A stretch of 64,000 nt of DNA from DATJLY01 sp963773665. GTDB taxonomy: Bacteria; Pseudomonadota; Alphaproteobacteria; ATCC43930; CGMCC-115725. The stretch covers positions 14,471 to 78,470 of the forward strand of contig CAVZBZ010000015.1 of the NCBI GenBank assembly GCA_963773665.1, given 5' to 3'. The notes below the pieces were generated by a model, which worked only from the letters and a program-made list of their open reading frames with translations, made no database searches and was not told the DNA's origin. The position numbers and the translations under genes were made by a program. Of the stretch, positions 34,100-43,032 are shown one piece after another; the first letter of the stretch is position 1, and every line of letters starts with the position of its first letter.

Positions 34100-36502
34100 C
34101 TAAGCCCCGCCGTTGGCCTCGTCCTGGAACAAGGCCTTGCGCACGAGCGCGTGCACGCACCAATTCCCGTCGACGACCTGGGTGACCCCGAAATCGACCC
34201 CAACGGAAATCAGCGAGATCGCCTCGTCCTCGGTCAGGCCCTTGCTCTTCATCAGGAAGCGCCGGACTTTCCAGAACGCATCCCGCATCGCGGGATCGAG
34301 CGAGGAGCGCTTGTAGATCTCGCTCTGCGCCGTCTCGCCAAGTTCGGCGAGATAATTGGCGAAGCTGAAGCCGTGGATCACCCACTCGTTCGCGGTTTCG
34401 AGCAGCGGATAGTTGAGTTCGGCGAAGGGCCGCCCGGCGAGATCGCGCTTCTTGTGCAGCACGACCTGGAACATGCCCGTGAGCGAGCATTCGATCGCGG
34501 TGCCGCAAAGCTCGGAATCGCCCTGCGCGGCGTGCGGGTCGCCGACCGAAAGCAGCGCCCCCGGCACCGAGACCGGCAGATAGATCGTCGCTCCTGGCCC
34601 GGCGCGCCAATTGTCGAGATTGCCGCCGAAATAGGAGGGCGGGATCGAATCGACGATCTCGGCCTCCTTGGGTGCTACGCCTATGACGCCGAAGTGGGGC
34701 CGCAAGGGAATCCTGATGCCCTTGAGCACATTGTGATTCTCGACCACGCTCGCATGATCGACCGGGATGCCGGGATAATCGATCGTCGGGTGCAAGACGC
34801 CGAACGGATCGCGCTGCGGCGTCCAGCGGAAGCTATACGCGGCGCGCGCGTATTCACCCGCCATGCAATCGATCTCGTAGATCGTCACGACCTCGCGCGG
34901 CTTCGGGTCGGTGAGCAGGTCGTTGTAGTGATAGCCCCACCAGGCCGCGGCATTGCTGCCAAAGGCTCGGCCCGCATAGAGCGGATTGGCACTCGGGCGA
35001 TGGCGCACGCTGAGGATGCGCAGCTCCAGAACATCGCCGGGCTCCGCGCCCTCGACCGCGACCGGACCGGTGCAGATATGAACCCCGAACCCCTCGCCCG
35101 CGCCGCGGCCGAACACCGACGCATCCATCGGACCCGCGCCGCGGCGGTCGATGCGCTTGTGCCGGCTCGTCCACTGGAACACGGTCTCGGCGCCGGAATC
35201 GCCCTTCACCATGCGCTCGAAATCGTCGTTCGCGTGGTGCGTGAGCGTCTCGATCGTCACGAGGTCGCCCGAGCGCACGGTCACGACCGGCCGAAGCAAC
35301 TTGCTGAAGAAGCCCCAGTGCACGGTCTTTTCGTTGGCGGGCAGATAATGGTGCCGCGGCCCCGCAAGCTCGACGCCAGGCTTCGAAGCGATATCGGCCC
35401 GCAGCACGATGCCTTGGCGCATTCCGCCTCTGGCCGTCCGCGCCGTGCGCGGAACTTCGTGAAGATCGGCATTCGTCTGGTGTAGCGCCATGGCCGCGCC
35501 GTCCGGCCAGCCGCGCCCGAGCTGCAGCAGCATACTGCGCGACAATTCGGCGCCGCCGACACGCTTGCGATAGCCGCGCGGCGACATTCCGTATTGCTCG
35601 CGGAACGCGCGGCTGAAATGCGCCGAATCGTTGAAGCCCCAGCGATAGCAGATGTCGGTGATCGACAAATGCGAATAAAGCGGATTGACAAGCTCGGCCC
35701 GGCATCGCTCGAGGCGGCGCAAGCGCAGGTAATGCGCAAAGGTCTCGCCGGCATTCTCAAAGAGCTTCTGCACGTAGCGCGGTGAAATGCCTTCCTCCGC
35801 GGCGACGGTGTCGCGGCTGAAGTCGTGCTCGCCGAGCCGCGCCTCGATGAGCTGGCAGATGCGGTTGAGGATCGCAGTCTGGGTGCTGGTGGCGCCGCGC
35901 AGGGTGCCCTCCGGCACGTCGCTCACGAGGCAGGTGGACAGAAATTCGGTGAGCGCGATCTCGATCGGCCGCAATTGATCGGACGTGAGCTTGTCGATCG
36001 TCTCCGCGACCGAGCCGAGCATGCCGGAGAACACGTGTCCGAAGCCGCTTTTCCCCGAGCTGCGGCCAACCCTGAGCGAAAACGGCTTCACCAGGCGCGA
36101 AGCGATGACGCTCTGCGGCACCTTGACGAGGAACTGCCGGAAATCCGTGTCGAAAGCGAGGCGGAAGGCGGCGCCGAGCGGCCCGAAGGCGATGTCGCCC
36201 GGCACGAGCTCGGAGATTTCGCTATCGGCGGCAAGCCGTCCGCGCCCTTCGAGATGCAGCGCGAGCCACACGCCCGCTTCGCCGCGCGCGGCGGCACTCG
36301 ACAGCTCCTGCGGACCAGACGCAATGCGCGCGAACGAGATCCCGAGCGGCGACACGATCGATTGGGCGCTCGCGCGAAGTTGCCCGTCGTCACCGAGATG
36401 CTTGACCGCGAGCGAAAAAGGACCGAGAGCAGCCTTCCAGGCATCGGCCCGTCGGTCTGCCGGGTAGGCCTCGGTCGAAAAATACGAACTTGTCATCGGC
36501 AT
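34100..36502 (-). CDS. AraC-family transcription regulator fused to an acetamidase/formamidase domain
   Basis: One uninterrupted 800-residue ORF. Residues 1-225 form an AraC-type sensory region (LALHLEGRGRL, LVPGDIAFGPLG). Residues 230-315 form the AraC DNA-binding pair of helix-turn-helices, with DTVAAEEGISPRYVQKLFEN and then SITDICYRWGFNDSAHFSRA and FREQYGMSPRGYRK. After a linker, residues 380-795 form a full acetamidase/formamidase (YLPANEKTVHWGFFS, LVTIETLTHHAND, FGGNLDNWRAGPG, LLSVGDPHAAQGDSE). It heads the catabolic operon and is divergent from the LigB-type dioxygenase. A regulator that carries the catabolic enzyme could sense its own substrate; that idea is inference. No frameshift or stop lies near the junction, so the fusion is not an obvious artefact. 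Confidence 0.9.
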   Translation of the reverse strand: MPMTSSYFSTEAYPADRRADAWKAALGPFSLAVKHLGDDGQLRASAQSIVSPLGISFARIASGPQELSSAAARGEAGVWLALHLEGRGRLAADSEISELVPGDIAFGPLGAAFRLAFDTDFRQFLVKVPQSVIASRLVKPFSLRVGRSSGKSGFGHVFSGMLGSVAETIDKLTSDQLRPIEIALTEFLSTCLVSDVPEGTLRGATSTQTAILNRICQLIEARLGEHDFSRDTVAAEEGISPRYVQKLFENAGETFAHYLRLRRLERCRAELVNPLYSHLSITDICYRWGFNDSAHFSRAFREQYGMSPRGYRKRVGGAELSRSMLLQLGRGWPDGAAMALHQTNADLHEVPRTARTARGGMRQGIVLRADIASKPGVELAGPRHHYLPANEKTVHWGFFSKLLRPVVTVRSGDLVTIETLTHHANDDFERMVKGDSGAETVFQWTSRHKRIDRRGAGPMDASVFGRGAGEGFGVHICTGPVAVEGAEPGDVLELRILSVRHRPSANPLYAGRAFGSNAAAWWGYHYNDLLTDPKPREVVTIYEIDCMAGEYARAAYSFRWTPQRDPFGVLHPTIDYPGIPVDHASVVENHNVLKGIRIPLRPHFGVIGVAPKEAEIVDSIPPSYFGGNLDNWRAGPGATIYLPVSVPGALLSVGDPHAAQGDSELCGTAIECSLTGMFQVVLHKKRDLAGRPFAELNYPLLETANEWVIHGFSFANYLAELGETAQSEIYKRSSLDPAMRDAFWKVRRFLMKSKGLTEDEAISLISVGVDFGVTQVVDGNWCVHALVRKALFQDEANGGA

Positions 36503-36609
36503 TGGTCTCTACCGCACCCGCGCAGCTTAGGTCCTCGCGGCAGATAAACGCAATAATCGTGCCACTGAGACGCCTGCCCCTCTAACGATGCGCGGGCGGA
36601 CAAGAACGG

Positions 36610-36625
36610 ACCGCGGATCCGCGGT
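36610..36625. promoter_or_regulatory. Perfect 16-bp palindrome, candidate operator
   Basis: The sequence ACCGCGGATCCGCGGT is its own reverse complement. It lies 25 bases before the ATG of the LigB-type dioxygenase, in the 148-base gap between that gene and the divergent AraC-formamidase fusion, and just upstream of the ribosome site AAGGAG. Its position suits an operator or a transcript hairpin controlling the + strand gene. AraC proteins usually bind direct repeats, so the fusion protein is not necessarily its ligand. Confidence 0.45.
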
Positions 36626-36650
36626 ATGATCTTCGGCAAGGAGCGTCGCG

Positions 36651-37469
36651 ATGAACATGGGAATGACGCGAATGCCGGCGGTTTTTCTGGGCCACGGAAC
36701 GCCGCTCAATGCGCTTGCGGACAACCGTTGGACCCAGGCCTGGGAACGGCTCGGCCGCGAGATCGGGCGCCCGCGCGCGATCCTGGTGATTTCCGCGCAT
36801 TGGTGCACGCACGGTATCGGCGTAACCGCGATGGACGCGCCGCCGACGATCCACGATTTCGGCGGCTTTCCGCAGGCGCTGTTCGACATGCGCTATCCGG
36901 CGCCGGGCGATCCGGCTCTTGCCCGGCGCGTCCGCGAGCTGCTGGCGCCATTGCCCGTGGTGCTTGACGAGCAATCGTGGGGATTGGACCACGGCACCTG
37001 GTCCGTCCTGTGCAAGGCCTATCCGGCGGCCGATGTGCCCGTCGTCCAGCTCAGCATCGACGCCATGCAGCCGCCGCGCTTTCACTTCGAACTCGGCGCC
37101 CGGCTCGAGGCCCTGCGCGGCGAGGGCGTGCTGATCCTCGGCACGGGGAACGTCGTCCACAATCTCCAGGCGTTCCGCCGCGCCGACGAGAATTTTGCCT
37201 ATGACTGGGCGCAGCGCTTCAACGACTACATCCGCGACCGGCTCCTGGCGCACGACTTCGACGCAATCGTCGGCTACCAAGCCGCCGGCAAAGACGCGGC
37301 GCTGTCCGTTCCGACGCCGGATCACTACTATCCGCTGCTCTATATCGCCGGCGCCGCCGGTCAGGACCGGGCCACGATCGAAATCGACGGCGTCTGCCAG
37401 GCGTCGATGAGCATGCTCAGCGTCTCGTTCGGGGCAAAGCCGACCGCCAAATCGGTAGGCACGGCCTGA
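36651..37469 (+). CDS. Class III extradiol dioxygenase, 4,5-DOPA dioxygenase-like (LigB superfamily)
   Basis: This 272-residue protein matches the YgiD/DODA branch of the LigB superfamily: FLGHGTPLNAL, LVISAHWCTHG, SWGLDHGTWSVL, LGTGNVVHNL and PTPDHYYPLLYI. The metal-site histidines are in these motifs. The family opens catecholic rings (DOPA) at an extradiol bond, although many bacterial members have unknown substrates. AAGGAGCG precedes the ATG. It is followed after 14 bases by a deaminase-type amidohydrolase and lies divergently from the AraC-formamidase fusion, so it may serve the same pathway. Confidence 0.9.
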   Translation: MNMGMTRMPAVFLGHGTPLNALADNRWTQAWERLGREIGRPRAILVISAHWCTHGIGVTAMDAPPTIHDFGGFPQALFDMRYPAPGDPALARRVRELLAPLPVVLDEQSWGLDHGTWSVLCKAYPAADVPVVQLSIDAMQPPRFHFELGARLEALRGEGVLILGTGNVVHNLQAFRRADENFAYDWAQRFNDYIRDRLLAHDFDAIVGYQAAGKDAALSVPTPDHYYPLLYIAGAAGQDRATIEIDGVCQASMSMLSVSFGAKPTAKSVGTA

Positions 37470-37483
37470 AGGTCGGCTCGGCC

Positions 37484-38947
37484 ATGGGCGATCTCCTGAT
37501 CCGCGGCGCGCATCTGTTCGATCTCGGACGATCCGGCACGGGCGATATTCGCATCCGCGACGGCGTCATCGCGGACATCGGCACTGCGCTCGACGCGGGC
37601 ACGGCGCAGGTGATCGACGCGCGCGGCAAGATCGCCATGCCCGGCCTCGTCAACGCCCATACGCATTCGAACCAGGCGCTCGAGAAGGGCCTCTGCGACC
37701 GCTACCCGCTCGATGCCTGGATGGTGCTTGCCTCCTATGGCGGCGCCAACGCCGAACTTGGTCCGCGCGATCTCTATGTTTCCGCGCTTGTCGGCGCGAT
37801 CGAGATGATCCGCACCGGCACGTCGTCCGTCATCGACATGCCACGCATCGACCTTGCCCGATTCGAGGCGATGAGCGACGCGGTCATGCAGGCCTATGCC
37901 GATGTCGGCCTGCGCGCCGCCGTCGCGGCAAGCTATACCGATCTCAATTTCGCCGCCTCGCTGCCGCTCGCGCTCGTGCCCGGCATGAGCGACGCCTATC
38001 GCCCGCGCCGCGTCGCCGCAGTGGATGAAATCGTCGCGCATCTCGAGCGCTTCATCGCGCGCTGGCGCGGCCGGCACCGGCGCCTCACGCCGATGATCGG
38101 GCCGTCGTCCCTGCCGCGCTGCTCGACCGAATTGTTCGAAGCTTCGGTCGATCTCGCGCGGCGCGCGCAGGTTGGGCTGCAGACGCATCTCCTGTCCGGA
38201 AAAGCGCAAGTGATGATCGGCAGGGAGCGCTATGGCAACTCGACCGTGGCGTTTCTCGAGCGCATCGGCTGCCTCGAGCCCTGGGCCTCGTTCGCTCACG
38301 CAATCTGGCTCGACAATGCTGAGGTGAAGCTTCTCGGCGCCTCGCCCGCGGTGGCCGTGCACAACCCGGTAAGCAACATGAAGCTCGGCGCCGGCGTATC
38401 GCCCATTCCCGAACTGCGCAAGGCCGGCGGCCGCGTCGCGCTCGGCAGCGACGGGGCGAGCAGCCAGGACAGCCAGAATATGTTCGAGACGATGAAGGGC
38501 GCGGCGATCCTCCATCGCCTCACGCACGAGCAGGAGGATTGGATTCTGGCCGAGGATGCGCTCGGCATGTGCTGGGATGGCGGCGCCGCAGCCTTGCGGC
38601 AGAAGGTCGGCCGTCTTGAGGTCGGCTACGCGGCCGATCTCGTGCTGCTCTCGACGAAAAGCCTCTTTCTTGCACCGAAAGAGCAGCTCGCAGGCCAAAT
38701 CATCCACAGCGAGCTTGGCGCCTCGGTCGATACCGTCATGGTCGCGGGAGAGATCGTGCTCTCGGACGGGCGCATCCATGGGATCGACAAATCGGCGATC
38801 CATGCCGAGGCGCAGGAAATCGTTTCACGCCTCTATGCCGGCCTGCCGGAGCGCATGCGGAAATTCGAGGAGGTGCGGCCGCTCTTCCGCGAGCTCGAGC
38901 GGCGCGTGCATCGCACCGAGCTGCACTTCACGCGCTTTTGCGGTTAG
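37484..38947 (+). CDS. Amidohydrolase, chlorohydrolase/cytosine-deaminase-like (TrzA/MtaD type)
   Basis: This 487-residue protein has the mononuclear deaminase pattern of the TrzA/AtzA/SsnA group: PGLVNAHTHSNQALEKG (HxH), QTHLLSG, FAHAIWLDNAEV and the catalytic Asp in ALGSDGASSQDSQN, plus a C-terminal beta domain (VGYAADLVLLSTKS). Such enzymes hydrolyse amino or chloro groups from purines, pyrimidines, triazines or S-adenosylhomocysteine. It is co-directional with the LigB dioxygenase and ends eight bases from a convergent ABC ATPase. Removing ring nitrogen would fit the local theme; the substrate is not known. Confidence 0.88.
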   Translation: MGDLLIRGAHLFDLGRSGTGDIRIRDGVIADIGTALDAGTAQVIDARGKIAMPGLVNAHTHSNQALEKGLCDRYPLDAWMVLASYGGANAELGPRDLYVSALVGAIEMIRTGTSSVIDMPRIDLARFEAMSDAVMQAYADVGLRAAVAASYTDLNFAASLPLALVPGMSDAYRPRRVAAVDEIVAHLERFIARWRGRHRRLTPMIGPSSLPRCSTELFEASVDLARRAQVGLQTHLLSGKAQVMIGRERYGNSTVAFLERIGCLEPWASFAHAIWLDNAEVKLLGASPAVAVHNPVSNMKLGAGVSPIPELRKAGGRVALGSDGASSQDSQNMFETMKGAAILHRLTHEQEDWILAEDALGMCWDGGAAALRQKVGRLEVGYAADLVLLSTKSLFLAPKEQLAGQIIHSELGASVDTVMVAGEIVLSDGRIHGIDKSAIHAEAQEIVSRLYAGLPERMRKFEEVRPLFRELERRVHRTELHFTRFCG

Positions 38948-38954
38948 CGGAACC

Positions 38955-40565
38955 CTACTCGGCAAGCGTGGCCAGGCGGGCCATTTGCCAGGCCCGGCCC
39001 GGGACCGAGGCGATGAGCGCCTTGGAATAGGGATGGCGCGGCGCGGTCAGAACTTCGGCCGCAGTGCCCTCTTCCACCACCACCCCGTTCTGCATGATCG
39101 CGACGCGGTCGCAGATCTGTGCCGCCACCCTCAGATCGTGCGTGATGAAGACGATCGAGAGGCCAAGCCGCTCGCGCAGGCGCGCGAGAAGCGCCAGGAC
39201 CTGCGCCTGCACCGACACGTCGAGCGCCGAGACGGGCTCGTCCGCCACGAGGATTTCGGGCTCGAGCGCGATCGCGCGGGCAAGCGCGATGCGCTGGCGC
39301 TGCCCGCCCGAGAATTCGTGCGGATAGCGATCGCTGGCGGCCGGATCGAGTCCGACCAGCGCGAAAAGCTCGCGCGCGCGCGCAAGGGCCACATGGGCCG
39401 GGACGCCATGCAGCCTCGGCCCCTGGGCCACGAGATCGCCGACCCGGCGGCGCGGGTTGAGCGAGGTGAAGGGGTCCTGGAACACCATCTGGACCTGCGC
39501 CGCGCGCTTCCGCCATTCGCGGCGGGTGAGGCGGACGATGTCGCTTCCATTCACCTCGATCGCGCCGCGGTCAGGCGCGAGGAGACGCACGATGCAGCGC
39601 GCGAGGGTCGATTTGCCGGAGCCGCTTTCGCCGACGATGCCGAGCGTGCTGCCGCGCGGCAGCGATAAGCTGACCGCCGTGAGCGCCGCCGTCGTCCGGG
39701 CTCCGCGGCGATAGGTCTTGGAAATTTCCACGATCGAGAGCGCGGTCTCTTTTCTCGCATTCTCCCGGGGCGGCGGCGGGCGGAGCGCGGGCACGGCCGC
39801 GATGAGGTCGCGCGTATAGGGATGCTCAGGCCGCCCGAGCAGCTTCTCCGCCGGCCCCTGTTCGACGATCGAGCCGTTGCGCATCACGGCGATGCGAGTG
39901 GCGATCTCGGCCACGACGCCGAAATCATGGGTAATGAACAGGACCGCCATCCGCGTCCGACGCTGGATGTCGCGAATGAGGGACAGTATCTGCGCCTGCG
40001 TCGTCACGTCGAGCGCGGTGGTGGGCTCATCCGCGATGAGGACGCGCGGTTCGAGCGCCAGCGCCATAGCGATCATGGCGCGCTGGCGCTGCCCGCCCGA
40101 AAGCTCGTGCGGATAGGCGCGCGCGGCCATGGACGGATCGGGCAGCCGCATCTGCTCGAGGAGATCGAGCACCCGCACGCGGATCGCCTGCCGCGAGAGA
40201 GATTTGTGGATGCGCAGCGTCTCGGCGATCTGGTCGCCGATGCGATGCAGCGGATTGAGCGCCGTCATCGGGTCCTGGAAGATCATGCCGATCTCGGCGC
40301 CGCGAATACGCCGCAAGGCCGAAAGCGGCAGGCGCATCAAATCCTGCCCGCCGAAGAGGATGCTTCCTCGTTCGACCGCAAGCGTAGGCGGCAGCAAGCG
40401 GAGGATGGCCGACGCGGTCACCGATTTGCCCGATCCGCTTTCACCGACAAGGCACAGGATCTCGTTGTCGTGTAGATCGAGCGTCACGTCCGCGACCGCG
40501 TGCGCGCGATCGGCGCCGCGCGGCAGCCGGATCGTAAGACCCTGGATGCCGAGGAGCGCGCTCAA
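38955..40565 (-). CDS. Second oligopeptide-type ABC transporter ATPase, two domains fused (DppD-DppF type)
   Basis: This 536-residue double ATPase has domain 1 with CLVGESGSGKS, LSGGQRQRAMI and LIADEPTTALD, and domain 2 with GIVGESGSGKS, FSGGQRQRIAL and LVADEPVSALD. Both signatures are canonical, unlike those in the fused ATPase at 9.5 kb. The TTG at 40565 overlaps the DppC-type stop (TTGA); an in-frame ATG at 40673 would lie inside the permease gene and add non-ABC residues, so TTG is preferred. It works with the two permeases upstream. No binding protein is encoded in this cluster. Confidence 0.92.
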   Translation of the reverse strand: MSALLGIQGLTIRLPRGADRAHAVADVTLDLHDNEILCLVGESGSGKSVTASAILRLLPPTLAVERGSILFGGQDLMRLPLSALRRIRGAEIGMIFQDPMTALNPLHRIGDQIAETLRIHKSLSRQAIRVRVLDLLEQMRLPDPSMAARAYPHELSGGQRQRAMIAMALALEPRVLIADEPTTALDVTTQAQILSLIRDIQRRTRMAVLFITHDFGVVAEIATRIAVMRNGSIVEQGPAEKLLGRPEHPYTRDLIAAVPALRPPPPRENARKETALSIVEISKTYRRGARTTAALTAVSLSLPRGSTLGIVGESGSGKSTLARCIVRLLAPDRGAIEVNGSDIVRLTRREWRKRAAQVQMVFQDPFTSLNPRRRVGDLVAQGPRLHGVPAHVALARARELFALVGLDPAASDRYPHEFSGGQRQRIALARAIALEPEILVADEPVSALDVSVQAQVLALLARLRERLGLSIVFITHDLRVAAQICDRVAIMQNGVVVEEGTAAEVLTAPRHPYSKALIASVPGRAWQMARLATLAE

Positions 40566-41384
40566 CGCCTGAGCAGTCGCGGATTGAGCACGTCGTTCAG
40601 TCCCTGGCCGATCAGCGAGACCGAGAGGACCATGACGAGAATGGCGAGCCCGGGGAGCGCGGCGACATACCAATCCGCACGCAGCACACGGCGCCCGTCG
40701 GCGATGAGATTACCCCACGACGCCACATTGGGGTCGGAAAGGCCAAGAAACGCCAGCGCGCTTTCGAGCAGCACCGACAGCGCCATGACGACGCTCGCAT
40801 AGACGATGACGGGCGGCAGCGCGTTAGGCAGGATCTCGCAGAAAATGATGCGCCAATCGGGCATGCCGATGACGCGGCACGCCTCGACGAATTCGCGGTT
40901 GCGCAGCGTAAGGAACTCGGCGCGGCTGAGCCGTGCGGGCGCGGTCCACGACACGGCGCCGATCACGAGCGCCAAAGTGCCGATGCGCGAACCGAAGATC
41001 AACACGAGAACGAGCAGCAGCAGGAAGCTGGGAACGGTCTGAAACGCCTCCGTCACGCGCATGAGGAGCGTGTCGAACCCAGCGCCCATAAAATCCCGCG
41101 ACCGCGCCGATTGCGATCCCCGTCACGATCGCGATTGCGGTCGCGGCGATGCCTACGAGAAGCAACGTCCGCGCGCCGTAGAAAAGCTGCGCCGCAACGT
41201 CGCGGCCCACGGAATCCGTGCCCAACGGGAATTTGGGATTGGCGAACGGGATCTGCAGGGGCCGTCCCGCGAGCGCCAGAGGATCGCCGGGAAAGAACCA
41301 GCCCGCCGTCGCCGCCATCGCGAGCACGATGAGCAGCAGCAGCACTCCGATGACGGCCGCGCGCGATGCAAGTATGCGCTTCAC
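40562..41384 (-). CDS. Oligopeptide-type ABC transporter permease, DppC type, frameshifted
   Basis: The N-terminal part (AAVIGVLLLLIVLAMAATAG, FPLGTDSVGRDVAAQLFYGA, GAVAGFYGRW) and the C-terminal part (FDTLLMRVTEAFQTVPSFLL, EFVEACRVIGMPDWRIIF, then FLGLSDPNVASWGN) are in two frames. Removing one base from the CCC at 41078-41080 joins them as YGRWFDTLLMR, exactly where DppC proteins have a conserved stretch. The repaired product is about 273 residues, normal for the family, with the EAA loop intact. The start is a GTG at 41384, ten bases from the DppB stop. Unless repaired, this importer would be non-functional. Confidence 0.85.
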
Positions 41385-41393
41385 GATGCGCGC

Positions 41394-42371
41394 CTAACCC
41401 GCGGAATCGATCCGAGGATCGAGCCGCGCGTAGAGCATGTCCACGATGAAATTTACGGCGATCACCAGAAGCGCCGACATGAAGACGATGCCCATCAGCA
41501 TATTGAGATCGCGATGCACGACCGCTTCATAGGCGAGGCTGCCGAGCCCCGGCAGCGAGAAGACGCTCTCGACCACGACGGATCCGCCGAGCATCGCGCC
41601 CGCCTGAAGCCCCATGATCGTCACCATCGGCAGAAGCGCGTTCCGGAGCGCGTGCCGCAGGAGCACCGCGGATTCGCGCAAGCCCTTGGCGCGGGCCGTG
41701 CGCACGAAATCGAGCGTCATCACCTCGAGCATCGAGGCGCGCATGATGCGCAGATAGATCGCGAGATAGATGAGGGCCAAGGTGGTCGCGGGCAGGACAA
41801 GATGAACCGCCACGTCGAGCATATAGCGCCAGCCCGAATAGTCGGCGCCCAGGTCGTACAATCCGCCCGACGGCAGCCAATTGAGCCTTACGCTGAAGAC
41901 GAGAATGCCCATGAGGCCAAACCAGAACGAAGGCGCCGCATAGAAGACGAGCCCGAGCGTCGAGATGAGCGTGTCGGGCCAGCGATTGACCCGCCGCGCC
42001 GCCAGGATGCCGATCGCCGTGCCCGCGGCGAAAGCAAAAGACAGCGCCGTCATCATCAAAAGAAGCGTCACCGGCAGCCGCGAAAAGATCACCCCGGCCA
42101 CCGGCTGATCCAAGGCAACGGAGGTGCCGAGATCGAAGCGCACGAGATGCCAGAAATAGATCGCGAGGCGCGCCGCCACGCTTCCCTCGAGGCCGTAGGC
42201 GTGGCGCAGCCGCTCGGCGAGCGCCGTGTCGCCGCTGCCCATCTGGCCCATCAGCGCATCGACCGCGTCCCCCGGCGCCAACTGCAGAAGCAGAAAAAGG
42301 CCGAGCAGGATGATCGCGAGACACGGCAGGCTGGTCGCAAGACGCCGTCCGGCGAGCCGCAGCAGACGCAT
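41394..42371 (-). CDS. Oligopeptide-type ABC transporter permease, DppB type
   Basis: This 325-residue permease begins RLLRLAGRRLATSLPCLAII, followed by LAPGDAVDALMG and the cytoplasmic EAA loop DFVRTARAKGLRESAVLLR, typical of DppB/OppB. It is the first gene of a three-gene - strand operon (DppB, DppC, fused DppDF). It is only distantly similar to the DppB-type permease at 12.2-13.3 kb, so the two importers are not a recent duplication. Upstream lie 234 bases shared with the divergent SnoaL-like gene. Confidence 0.9.
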   Translation of the reverse strand: MRLLRLAGRRLATSLPCLAIILLGLFLLLQLAPGDAVDALMGQMGSGDTALAERLRHAYGLEGSVAARLAIYFWHLVRFDLGTSVALDQPVAGVIFSRLPVTLLLMMTALSFAFAAGTAIGILAARRVNRWPDTLISTLGLVFYAAPSFWFGLMGILVFSVRLNWLPSGGLYDLGADYSGWRYMLDVAVHLVLPATTLALIYLAIYLRIMRASMLEVMTLDFVRTARAKGLRESAVLLRHALRNALLPMVTIMGLQAGAMLGGSVVVESVFSLPGLGSLAYEAVVHRDLNMLMGIVFMSALLVIAVNFIVDMLYARLDPRIDSAG

Positions 42372-42448
42372 GCTAGGCGGCCTTTTCACGCGAAACCCCT
42401 GGTTCGGTCGTTCAATTATGCCTTGGTTTTGCGCACGATAAGGGCCGG

Positions 42449-42476
42449 TTGTCCAGTGGTCTTGTTCCGATATACA
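42449..42476 (+). promoter_or_regulatory. Possible sigma-70-type promoter toward the SnoaL-Rieske operon
   Basis: TTGTCC and TATACA are separated by 16 bases in the divergent 234-base gap between the DppB-type permease and the SnoaL-like gene. The match to the consensus is partial, and the leader before the ATG at 42606 would be about 125 bases, so this is a weak call. The gap is more AT-rich than the flanking genes. Confidence 0.25.
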
Positions 42477-42605
42477 CAATTGCTTGATGGGCGCGCCGCG
42501 CGCATCGACACTCTGCCCAAACGGCAAGCATGATATGGTGCGCATTGAGGCAAGACCGATTGGTTTTCAACGCGCTAGCCTCGATTGATCCTGGCGGAGG
42601 AAGCG

Positions 42606-43010
42606 ATGTCACTCGAAGATAAGGACAACATCCGCGAAATCCTGGCGAGATACTGCACCTATGGCGACAGCGGCCGCTCGAAAGAGCTTGCCAATCTGTT
42701 CACGGCAGACGGCGTCTGGGAGGGTCGCATGGGGCGAGCCGACGGACGCGACGCGATCGAGGCGCTCATGGCGCGCATCAATCCGCCGCCGGGTCCCGGC
42801 CCGGTGCGTTGCCACATCGTCACCAACAGCGTCGTCACCGTCGAGGGCAACTCGGCGACGGTCACTTCGAGCTTCGTCATGATGCGCCAGGCCGAGCAGG
42901 GGCCGCAGATCGGCGCGGTGGGGCATTACGACAACGTCTTCGTGAAGGAAGGACGCAACTGGCTCATCAAGACGCGCAAGGTGACGCCCGATATCATGCT
43001 CAAGGGATGA
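42606..43010 (+). CDS. SnoaL/NTF2-like protein
   Basis: This 134-residue protein has the cone-shaped alpha+beta barrel pattern of SnoaL-like proteins: an N-terminal helix (DNIREILARYCTYGDSGR), ELANLFTADGVWEG, GRDAIEALMARI, and strands TNSVVTVEGNSATVTSSFV and GHYDNVFVKEGRNWLIKTRK. The same fold forms the beta subunit of ring-hydroxylating dioxygenases. It lies 22 bases before a Rieske alpha subunit, so it may act as its partner or as a cyclase/hydrolase on the product. GGAGGAAG precedes the ATG at 42606. Confidence 0.85.
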   Translation: MSLEDKDNIREILARYCTYGDSGRSKELANLFTADGVWEGRMGRADGRDAIEALMARINPPPGPGPVRCHIVTNSVVTVEGNSATVTSSFVMMRQAEQGPQIGAVGHYDNVFVKEGRNWLIKTRKVTPDIMLKG

Positions 43011-43032
43011 TGGGGCGGCAGGAGAGGAATTC

